A stretch of 64,000 nucleotides of DNA from Rhizophagus irregularis (taxonomy: Eukaryota > Glomeromycota > Glomeromycetes > Glomerales > Glomeraceae): assembly GCF_026210795.1 (NCBI RefSeq), contig NC_089451.1, forward strand, positions 3,518,001 through 3,582,000. The letters are read 5' to 3'. The translations under genes and the position numbers were made by a program. Of the stretch, positions 36,785 to 47,199 are shown in pieces (position 1 is the stretch's first letter; each line of letters opens with the position of its first letter). The notes beneath the pieces are model-generated. The model saw nothing but the letters and a program-made list of their open reading frames with translations, ran no database searches and had not been told where the DNA came from.

Positions 36785-37279
36785 TATTAATTAGTGATTA
36801 AAAAAATATTTTAAGAAAATTATTCAAATTTAAAATTATAAAATAAAGAAATTGTAAAGTATAATTAATTGTTAATATTAAATTTATTTATTGATAAATG
36901 GTAGACATCAGTGATAGTACTGAGTGATATTGAATAAAACTGAAATATTTAATTATTTGATAAAATTGAATAGTTTAGACATTTAAAATTAAAAAATAAA
37001 ATGTTAAAATTCAATATTTTATAATAATTTTATAGATTTTTTATAGGTTTTTAAGGATTTTTAAATATAATAATTACTTATAAAATTATTATGAATATAA
37101 TTACCTTCCAAATATAAGTACCCCAGATTTTTATATTACCCAAAAGTAAATACTTTTGTCAACTATTTATAATAATTTTATTATCTTCTGATATCTTAAA
37201 TATATCTTTCTAAATTTTTAAATATAAGCATTTCTATAATAACAAAAGATTGCTAAAATTTAGAACTTTATAGTATATA
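36785..37279. other. AT-rich spacer between elements
   Basis: Nothing recognisable is visible beyond A/T-rich sequence with a short TGATAGTACTGAGTGATA segment. Confidence 0.6.
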
Positions 37280-38168
37280 CAGTAGGCGATCAAAGTATAC
37301 GGACACTTTTCAAAATGAAAAAATTTATATACATAATAATAAAATTAAAATAAAAAATTAAGTTAAACATATTCATTATGTCTTTATTTATTAAACTTTA
37401 TTAAACTAGATAAAAATTTATTGATAAATTTCATTTTCATTTGTGCCTTAATTCTATGAGATATGTAATTGATCGACATTTAAAATATACCAGAGAAATA
37501 TATTTTATGCATTTTTTTTTAATATACTTTTCAAGTATTTTATCAAGAAATTTAATATAACATGCAAACATAATGTAAATAATAAAATTTTGCATAAGTT
37601 TATTAGCTCAATGTAAGGTTATCAAGTAAAATTTTACATGAGTTTACAGAATTTGCAAAATTCATATAAATTTAAGATTTATTAAGAATATTTCAGTATC
37701 TAGTGATTGGATTTTTATGATCTTAGATTTGTTAGATCCGCCTCATTGAGTTTATTCGAATGATAATAAAATAACAATTGTAAAATCAATATTTAGTACA
37801 CAATTATATTTTAATTATTTAGAATTATTCTATAGTATATTTTGATTCAATGATCAGATTTTCACGATGTTTAGCTCATTAGATTCGTCTCATCGAGACG
37901 ATTCAAATGATACTAAAATCATATTGATTAGAACGATATTGATTAAGTTACATCATTTTCAAATTTTGTAAACCGCATAATAAAATTAAAATAATTTATG
38001 CCATAGATAGTTTCATATTTCTAAAAAATTCTGAAAATATATAAAGCATAAAAATTTGTTTATTATGATTACAAATATTAGATTATAAATTATTTATATT
38101 ACATTAATACATAATTTTTTGCATAATTTGGTAAAACAAAGTGTCCTTATACTTTTGATCACCTACTG
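37280..38168. mobile_element. Non-autonomous Tc1/mariner-like element, 889 bp
   Basis: The left TIR CAGTAGGCGATCAAAGTATA and the reverse-complemented right TIR CAGTAGGTGATCAAAAGTAT both continue to (A)CGGACACTTT or AAGGACACTTT. TA flanks both ends (37278-37279, 38169-38170). CAGT..GATCAAAAGTAT..GGACAC ends are typical of Tc1/mariner (known for the superfamily). No transposase frame remains. It carries two palindromic modules about 148 bp apart, of the same kind as in the 35.5-kb element. Confidence 0.88.
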
Positions 38169-38543
38169 TATATAATATAATTTTATATAATTAAAATTAA
38201 ATTAAAATTATTACTATATAATTTAATCAATAACAAAACTAAAACTAATTAATAATGAAACTATAATTTTTATATTAGTACTTATTTCAGTAAAATTATT
38301 CTTTAAAAACTAAATTAAAGACTTAATTTTAAAATATATATTTATAATAAAACTTGGTGGTTTAAAGTTTTAGACTTCTGTGTAATTAAATAGTTAAATA
38401 GTTAAGTTTTTCTATTCTTAAATTATTTTACAACTTATTTCTTCAAATAGTGAATTTAAATTGAAGCATATAAAGATTTAATTTTTTTTTTTTTAATTAT
38501 ATTATTAATTAGTTTATATTATTTTATTACTATGTAATTAGAA

Positions 38544-39842
38544 AGGACCCCGGAAAATGCTTATATATGTAAGGTACCAAGGTGCTTAGCCAACATAGAA
38601 AAATTTTATGATGTAAGAATTTTATAATGCTTAATTTTAAGAAAATTTCATACTATGTAAGATAATTAAATTGCATATTTTTGGTATTATTTTAGAGTTT
38701 CTAGTTGTTTATTTTTCATATTTATAGAACTTTTTAAATTATTATATATTGAATTTATAATTAATTTTTATTTATTTTCACTAACGGTAAGTGTTAATTT
38801 TGTACTACATTTCACGATTTTATATAAATACATAAACAAAAATTTTTTTGATGGAATTTCAGTTTTTTTTTTCAATGTTTTATTAATTATCTTTCAATAG
38901 TATCTTTTTAATTTTTATTAAACTCAGTGTATTATTTTTAATATAAAATTACTATATTATACATGTTTATTTTGTTAAATAAAATTACTGTAAATATGTT
39001 TTACTTTAAAATATAATTTCACTACTTACCACTTTGGTTATATCAAATTATCTTTTATGCTTAAGTAAGGTTATTCAGCAAGTTAAATATACTTGTATTT
39101 TAAGGCTAAGTATGATATTTATATAGAAAAGCATATTTTTTTTAACGGTAATAACTTTTAAATTTTTCACTTTTTCGTTTATAACTTCAGAGCGTAATTA
39201 CACCACTTCAGTCAAATGAAATTGACTTTCTAAATTAATTGAAAGTTGTTCAGCAAGGTCGAAACTACTTATATATTAATTTTTATGAGTGTGAGTATAA
39301 TACTTATGTAGAAAAGTGCATTTTTCATAACGGTACTAACTTCCGAATTTTTCATTTATCCGTTTACAACTTCAGAGCGTAATTACACCCCTTTGGTCAA
39401 ATGAAATCGACTTTCTAAATTAATTGAAAATTGTTCAGCAAGGTCGAAACTACCTACATATTAATTTTTATGGGTGTAAGTATAATACTTATGGAGAAAT
39501 TTACATTTTTTGTAATAGTATTAATTTCGAATTTTTCTCTTACTATTTATTAACTTTATTAATTGAATATTATTAATCTACTTGTATATTATGTTTAGTT
39601 TAGCTTCACAACATATTTAAAATTGGATTTAATAAAATATATTAATTAATAAATATATTTTATAAATTATATGTGTTATAATAAAAATTTAATTAGGTTA
39701 GAAGATTGATTTGCTTATTTTTATATAATTTTTAAGGTTAGATATCAACAATGCTTAGCGATCATAGTAAAAACCTGTGCTTAGAGCTACTAATAAAAAA
39801 TATTTTTGGGACCTTACCTATATAAGTATTTTCCGGGGTCCT
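38544..39842. mobile_element. TIR element AGGACCCCGGAAAAT, 1299 bp, perfect 8-bp TSD
   Basis: The left end AGGACCCCGGAAAATGCTTA and the reverse-complemented right end AGGACCCCGGAAAATACTTA match over more than 30 bp. The duplication AATTAGAA is exact at 38536-38543 and 39843-39850. An 8-bp TSD fits hAT or a P/Merlin-like group; I do not recognise the TIR. The interior has a tandem repeat of about 185 bp (CTTCAGAGCGTAATTACACC at 39185 and 39370), with no ORF. A fragment of the right end occurs at 56550-56661. Confidence 0.85.
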
Positions 39843-39850
39843 AATTAGAA

Positions 39851-40149
39851 TCATTAATTAATAAAATTAAGTATAAAGCTATTTTGCTATTATAATTATT
39901 GATTTTTAAAGATAAAGCTAATTAATTATAAAAAATTTTTTTTTTTTTTTAATGATTTATATATGCTTTATTGATATGTAGTTTATATACCATACAAACA
40001 AATTATCATAAGCTATATCCACCCAGTAGGATGCAATCATCAAAATATGGATAAGAATAAATATAGAATAAGAATAATTAGTGTTGTATCTATTGATTAT
40101 AGAATAAAAATAATTAAAATTATGTCTATTGATTATATTATAGAAGTTG

Positions 40150-40188
<39 letters not shown>

Positions 40189-40245
40189 TTTTTTTTTTCC
40201 TCCTTTTTTCCTTTCGAATTTGGTATATATCCAATTTAAGATTAA
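39851..40245. other. Spacer with ATT/AT microsatellite
   Basis: A (ATT)n run passing into (AT)n lies at about 40147-40190. The ORF across it is compositional. No gene is seen. Confidence 0.7.
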
Positions 40246-41369
40246 TTATACTGTTGCTAAATCAATTATAACATTGTTAACAACCTTTTTTGTCTTTTTA
40301 TAAGCCCAACTAAACCACCAGTTATTATTAATTAATAAACACATTTGATCTTGAGCTTTTTTTTTCATTCTATAGCATTTTGATAATATGAGATTTTCAT
40401 TTTTTAAGTTTTCAGGTTGTACTGAATCCAATTCCAATGATGTATCACCAAACTCTACCATTTGATCTTCCTGTGAATTTGTTATATTATTCTTCTTTGA
40501 TTGTTGTTTATTCTGTTTTAATTGCTTGATCTGTTGATAAGAGGATTTAAAATAACGATCCATATTTTCAGATTCATTTAATTTGTCTTTTTTTCCAATA
40601 TTTTTAGCCTTTTCCCATGCATTAGTGGCATTACATCTAGGCAACCAAATTAATTCCTTAAAGTGAATGATGAAGGAATCCAAAAGTGAGGCCAAAAATA
40701 AAATGTTTTTTGACTCTGAGAATCCAAATATTTGTTTTGATATTTTGGAAAAATTAGTGTTAATCTTAGCTTCCAAGGCCAATGAGCAGAAATCAAGAAA
40801 TTTGATATCATCATGTTGTGTTCCTAGTATCTGGTTTAATTTCTTATTTATATTCTTAGGTGTATCCTCTGTTGTATTACTCCTTTTTGAATTATGGAAA
40901 TCATATCATTTTGCATTCTGCTTTTGATTATAGGCCATAAGTCCTTATTGGCCTCACATTCAATAAAATGATGTCTGTTTTCTTCTTTATTAGCATTGCA
41001 CCTTGGACAGACAAACTCTTTGTATAGATTTGGTTTTCGCTGTAAAAGAGTAGTACCTATAGGAAGAAGTTTAGCAAATAGTTTAACAATAAATATTAAG
41101 TGCCAATGTTTTTTAACTAAAATACAATTAAACCCTTTATATCTATGAATTAAGTTCCAAGTTATATTCCAATCAATTGGAATTTCATGGCCATTTGATT
41201 TTAGCATTGACCATTCTGCTGTCACTTTAGTATTCATTAGAGTTTTGATAAATTTCCTCAAGTTGTATTCAATGGGAATCTGTTTAAAAGTTGGAAAAAA
41301 TCTAACTTTCCTATTGCTATAGTTAAATCTGTTGTTAAAGGTATTGTAAATCACGTGATAATTTCTTAT
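40246..41369 (-). pseudogene. 3' end of a LINE: zinc-knuckle C-terminal region
   Basis: The upstream minus-strand frame (41354-40848) ends in a zf-RVT-like knuckle, FVCPRCNANKEENRHHFIEC, with Cys-x2-Cys and His/Cys in the expected positions. It is followed after a frame break by 40782-40246, a Lys/Asn-rich C-terminal tail. Its start lies where the RNase H segment at 47.2 kb would continue; a shared TGATCAAC stands at both junctions. So this is probably the tail of the same LINE whose endonuclease and RT are at 56.3-47.2 kb (inference). It is dead through frameshifts. Confidence 0.75.
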
Positions 41370-42265
41370 TGATCAACATGGCAAATCGGAATACAAATTT
41401 TCAGTACAATATAGACTTTTGTAATACTAATGTAAGGGGGTAAAAATTTATATGTTTAGAAAGCTTTATATTTGTAAAAGAAAGCCACGAACTTGAGCAA
41501 CACTTTGCAACTTTAAAAAATTTTGTTGCATAAAAAGCTTTTTGAAAAAACGTCGTATGAAGTTGCAAATGGGAATCTTTTTTTGCGAATGGGCAAATAA
41601 GGTTTTTATTGGTTTCCTATTTACTGGTGTCGACTCAACAAAAGAACTTGGTAACGCTTATAATACGTTTATAATATAATATAATTTAAATACTGAATAA
41701 ATACTTTTTTAAAAGTGTTTATTGTTTTAACTTATTAGAAATACTTTTGTAAACTATTTCTTTACACTGTAGTTAGTTCTATATTTATTTTAAAATACCA
41801 AAGAACTATTTATTTAGTAAAATTAGCGTTAACTATTGAAATTTATTACTTTTTACACGTCTAACGAATAAGAACATAAATTTTGTATTTTATGGTTAAA
41901 TTAATAATAGTAATAATAGCTAATATTTCTATTATGATATGTAGATTGCTTATGCCACCGCCTGCACGGAAAGTATTGGCATACATATACTGTACTTCGC
42001 ACGTACATCCTTCCACCTTTGCTTCTAAAGAATAAAGCAAACCCATCGTAATATCCGTGTAGATGATAATATGTTTATCATTTTAATATCTACAAATTAA
42101 ATATAGTTCATTAGCATCAAATAAATAATTTCAAATAACTGTTAGCCACCATCATGTTCCTCACCTGTATATATTTATAAACCATGTGATTTTGAATTGA
42201 TTCTATATTTCATTCTTTAAAAATTCAATTAGAACCATTTTTAAATATATTTCATTAAATGTTAT

Positions 42266-45200
42266 CAGTCAGTGTGCATGTCCCCTGATCGGGTTGTGTA
42301 ACATTTTTAATTAAGAAATCTGCATGTTGCATATCATAGTAAAAAATCCAAAAACATATAGAAAACCGCAAAATTCAACAACTTTCCACTTGTCTGTAAC
42401 AAAATATTACATCATATCATGTGATAAAAAGTGGTTAGGTTTATTGTTCGAGGTACGTTAATATTATTATTGTTCGTTTTAATATAATATTGTTCCTCGT
42501 TTAAAAGAATCTTAACGTCAAAGTTTGCATAAATTTTAATTTATTGATATGGAGACTTATGAAATTACTTTTGAAGAAAAAACCCCTTTATATTATAGTA
42601 GTCAAGAAATATTTTCAGAAGAAACTGAAGAAGATCTTGACACTTCTTTTGATGAACTTTCTGAGTTAGAAATATTTGAATTTAATGAAAAAAATTATAT
42701 TAATGCGCAAAATGCACTAGAACGAAGTTGTGGAATATTCAAGTGATGAAAACGAAGAAGAATTTGGTACATATGAAGACCAAGAAGTTCCTCCACCTCC
42801 TGTTGAAGATGCAAACGAACCTGTATATAGACTTAATCCAGCCATGTATACAAATTTTTCACCATGTATTCTAATTGATTATTTAGATAATAAATTGCAA
42901 ACTTGTGGTCAAACTAAAAATGTTAGGAATTTATGCCAATTAGTTGGAGTTTGGCAAATAGATGAAAATGCAGTATCAGAATACCAGTCAAAAGGAATAC
43001 CATTGGGGGTGTGTATGAGTCATTTTAATTATGATCAAAAAAATCATAATGCATTTATAAAACAATTGCGGAATCCTGAACAAAGTGAAATTAGCCGTCG
43101 ACGTTGCTTATTGTGTTCTAAAAATTTTCATTTCTTTAGCCGTGGAATTGGATGTAAAGATCATTTATGGAAAATGTGGGGAAAATATATCCAAATTCCA
43201 TGTGTTGGTCTCTATACATGTAATGCAGTACACGAATGCCAAGGTATCTCCCAGCGAATTTTTGATGATGTTTCAACAATTCGATATATTTGTTATAATT
43301 GTTATGAATCTTATGGTGGGCATTTAAACCGTCGACCTGGTTCTGGCAAACGAAAAACAACTTGTGAACAACATAAATTGCATAAAGAAGATACATCCAA
43401 AAGTTTAAAATTATTGGCTCAGTGGCTTACGTATGTAGCAGATACTGAAACAGAAGAAAAAAAAGAAATAATTCTCGCTTCTATGTTAGTTCCAGCTTTA
43501 AAATTTTTATATACTCCATCTGAAACACCCTTAAAGTATGAATATTATAATTCTAAAGATAATACACGTTATTTAAATCTTGATGAATTTAATAATACAA
43601 ATAATATTGATGATTCAATTAAATTTTTAATTGAAATTTTACCTAAATTGCCCAGTTACTTTTTTTTAAAATTATTATTAAATATAAATCGTATAACGGA
43701 TATTACACAACCAAAATTAGACTGGACGGATGATAAATGGAAAGAAATTGGAGAAAAATTGGGAAATGAAGTATGGAATTCGCGTAAAATAGTTACAGAT
43801 AAAAAATCAGAAATACAATTACCAATTTCTCTTAATGCATATTATGAAAGTTTTCCAAATTTTCTAAGAGGTTTTTTTGATGGGCTTATTGGTGAAATTT
43901 TTAAAAAAAAATTAATAAATTTAAATAAAAAACGAAAACAACGTGAAAAACCTTTAAAACAATTAGATGTTGAACATATTACCAAATGTGTAACATTTTT
44001 TGCTTCACTTATAATAAGTATGGCATTTCCTTATCTTGGTGTTTGGTTTACTCAGGTAATGGCTAGTATGTCTCGAAAATCACGCCTCTTTTTTTCATTT
44101 CGCCAACTCTTATCTACTCTTCATATAAGTGGTCATACTGATAGTAATGAACGCCGAATAGAGAAACAACGAATGGATAAAGTTAATCCAACTGAAAGAT
44201 TAATAAAAGGACCAAATATATGGAATTTGGCGGTTATAGATAATATTGATTTCAAAGAAAAATCTTTTACATACGGAAATATTTTTGACACCACACGCAA
44301 AAGTTCTCATACAACGCTACGAATGGCATTTCAAATGCGGATGCCAATTCCTTTGGAAGAAAGAGCAGATGATAAAAAAAATATAACATCTCCAACAGGT
44401 CTTTTTGGCATGAATGATCTGATGAAAGACACATGGGATAAGTTTGACGATATTATTGATAATCTCTTAAATTTTCAAACAAGTTCTGAAGGACAACTTC
44501 TTTACAATACCGATTTTGATATGGCAGCTATTCACCAAAAAATTCTTGAAAATGTTGATCATGGTTGTTTAGCTGATGCACCTAATATAGTCATATTAGA
44601 AACTGGAGGAATTCCAAATTCAGACGAAGGAATATTTCAATCCACAGAAATGTACAAACAAGACTTTAATTTAGGACCGGATGACTACTTGGATGTGGTA
44701 GCTGATGAAGCAATCTTCAGAAGACTAATAAAACAGAGAAAAATATGGCCGAAACTGCGTCCTATTCTTGGCCAGTGGCACACATCCAAGGATATGTGTG
44801 GAGTTTTAATTGTATTGTTTTCGAGCTATGGAATTTTTGACCTAGCAAAAGTATCGGGAGTCAAATTCTTGGATAAATTGGACAAAATTGTTGATTATCG
44901 TTCTACAGTTCGTGTTTTAGAGTTAATATGGTGTGCAGTAACTATATCTATTCGCATATATATGAAAAAAACAAACCTTAATAAATATAATATAATGGAT
45001 TCAAATAGTGGTGCCAATAATATTTTACGAATATGGTATCTTTATTATAAATGGGCATCAATTTTCAAAGCACATCGTGTAGGAATCCGTGTTGGCAATT
45101 ATAAATTGCAGAAAAATGCTTTGTCTTGTTTTGCTGGTTTATTTACATCAGCAGGAAAATCAAACTATTCGTCATCAGTTACTCAATATCTTGGAATGCT

Positions 45201-46515
45201 GGCTCAATACCCAAAACTTGAAGAAAAATTGGAATGTGTTTCGTCAGTTAAAATTGATAATGATGAAAAACGAAAGGGTCACTACTTCGCATTTGACGAA
45301 GCCCTTGAAACCTTCGGAGTTAAGTTTATCAAACAGAACATTACCGGAAATGTAGTTGATGATAATAAATTAAAATTACAAGTCAAAGCCGCCCAGAGTG
45401 AACGAGATCGTATAGGAATCTTATTATCAGAATATCTTAATGATCCTTGTGGATCAATTGGACAAAGAAGCTGTAGATACCCGTAAAACGGCCATGTGGA
45501 AACTAGTAAACGAACTTTTGTCAGCATTTGAACATTCTGATGATTATAATCGTTATCAAAATCCTTTATGGAGTACTACTACTCCTGATCATATTACGGC
45601 GGACAGTATTAGACGTCTTGAAAACTGTTTTCCTGATGGAATTTTGAGAATAGAAGAAATTTTCCTACAAGATGTCATTTCAATACAAAAAAGTAATAAA
45701 GTTGGAAGGAGAAAATTGGGAATTACAAGATGGAAACCTAATGACCAAAATTCAAAAAAAAATAAAAACAAAATGGCATCGAGTTCAAATACAAAAAATT
45801 CTATTTCTGATCGAACAGGTGCCAACTAATTTGATACCTCAAGTAGTAATTATAGATAAAGATGGGCCGCTAATAAAAAAGCCAAGACAAGCACGTCGTG
45901 AAACTAAACCCGAAGAAAAGAGTCTTTTAGAACCATTAGTGACTTGTTCTGAGTATCCGAATGATGAACAAATAGAACAAGTTAGGGAATTGCTAGGAAA
46001 TGAATGGGATAAGGATCGAATTTATCAATATATATCTCGTCATAGACGTAATAAAAACAATAAACATAAATAATTTATTATATATTACCTTAAATAAACC
46101 TGGTCTTTAATAGAAGAAGTCTTGAGGTTTCATTATATATAAAAAAAATGCCATTTTTCGTTAAAAAGTCCTGTTGTATATGGTTTCTTAAAGTGGTTAC
46201 GTCAAAAGAACTGCTAAAAACTAAGTTCGTTGGGTACTTTTTTTTTGATTTAAAAGTTGGTAGCAAAAGAATCTCGGGCTTTAGTGTCAAAAATAGGTAA
46301 ATTTCCTGATAGGATAAAATTTCGCAGGAAAGCAGGGGAGGGCCAAACTTTTACTTATTTTAATAGAAGAAATGTTGTTGAAAAAAGTTTATCAAGGGTG
46401 AAGAACGATTATATTGTGGCTTAGAACGAAAGTCTTTAATGGAATATCTTGAACGAATGTTACACAATAATTTTTAATATGATCGGCAATGTAAAATGGA
46501 CATGCACACTGACTG
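42266..46515 (+). mobile_element. Unclassified DNA transposon, 4250 bp, 18-bp perfect TIRs
   Basis: CAGTCAGTGTGCATGTCC at 42266-42283 is exactly repeated in reverse complement at 46498-46515. TTAT stands directly outside both ends (42262-42265, 46516-46519), a possible 4-bp target duplication. Inside both termini a TGTGTAACATT box recurs inverted about 30-45 bases in. The only gene is the large plus-strand frame 42549-46073. A 4-bp duplication does not fit hAT (8), Tc1/mariner (TA) or Mutator (8-11). Candidates would include Academ-, Sola- or KDZ-like groups, but none is demonstrated. Confidence 0.85.
42549..46073 (+). pseudogene. Large cysteine-rich transposase candidate of unknown family, with frameshifts
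   Basis: The ATG at 42549 opens an acidic N-terminal frame (to 42746). The main frame (about 42721-45486, over 918 residues) begins in a different phase at GAACGAAG, where one extra base explains the break. After about 45450 the reading moves to 45440-45829, and then to a third frame ending TAA at 46071-46073. The order is: acidic head; Cys/His cluster (43100-43375: CLLC, GCKDH, YTCNAVHEC, YICYNC, TCEQH); Lys-rich helix region; VIDNIDF near 44237; VVADEAIFRRL near 44698; LGQWHTSKDMCGVL near 44770; and a basic homeodomain-like tail (RIYQYISRHRRNK near 46018). The spaced Asp and GxWH motifs recall RNase H-type transposases and DUF6589-like proteins, at low confidence. It may be a decayed copy, or the breaks may be recoding or unseen introns. 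Confidence 0.6.
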
Positions 46516-47191
46516 TTATGTCATTATTTACCTTATTTTTGTGAAAAAATTTCATATTTTACGTTATATTTCATCTGATTTTGCTCCCTTTCCCTTTTTC
46601 AACTAAAAAATTTAACTCTGAATCAGTAATATTATTCCTTATCCCATTTAGTTAAAAAATTTTATTGATTTCACTTTCACGCGTATTTTATTGTTAAATT
46701 TAGTCTAGTTTCACACTCTCCCCTCTTTCATTAAAAAAAATTAAATTAGAATCATTTAATTTTATTCCCTACCTCATTTCTACTATAAACATTCCATTAT
46801 TACTTTCTAGTTTTCACTTATTTTTACTAAATTTAGTTTCCTTTAATAATACTTCTTTGACTTGCTTAAACTTTATTTAAGGTTAGTTTGTTTTGGCTAT
46901 TGGTCTTAGAAAGAACGTGTAGGGAATTGTTTAGCAGGAAGTATATAATCAAGTAATTTATTACAGCCATACAATTAACAAAATAACATCTTATTTATTG
47001 AAATAATATCGTCATTAAATACTGAAAGGACAATACTACGAATATTTTTTATTTTTTTTTAATAACTTGAGTTTTGAAAAATTTTTTTAATAATTTTGAT
47101 ATCAGTTACGTGTCATATTACTATATGTCAGCAAAAGAAAAACTCGTTTTGAAACCCGCTTTAATACGTACCGAGTTTCTGGAACCTCATG
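46516..47191. other. Non-coding flank right of the unclassified transposon
   Basis: I see no gene. It is T-rich sequence with degenerate repeats of a CCCTTTCATTAAAAAATTTAA-like block near 46560-46830 (TTTCACTTT and ATTTAGTTT motifs repeated about every 100 bp). Confidence 0.5.
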
Positions 47192-47199
47192 TGATCAAC

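Larger units (their letters stand above)
41378..47191. mobile_element. Outer inserted segment separating LINE RNase H from its tail
   Basis: TGATCAAC occurs just outside both ends (41370-41377 and 47192-47199; nine bases TGATCAACA if one base is shared). The LINE codons on each side are in the same frame when the segment is removed, although stops are present. I see no convincing TIR at these ends, so the outer element may be degraded. Alternatively the whole insertion could be the 42266-46515 transposon plus older debris. The flanks at 41380-42265 and 46516-47191 hold no gene; small ORFs there look accidental. Confidence 0.4.

Noticed and set aside
43085-43327. ORFs antisense to, or in other frames of, the large Cys-rich gene
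   Set aside because: Shadows of the main frame with no independent motif.
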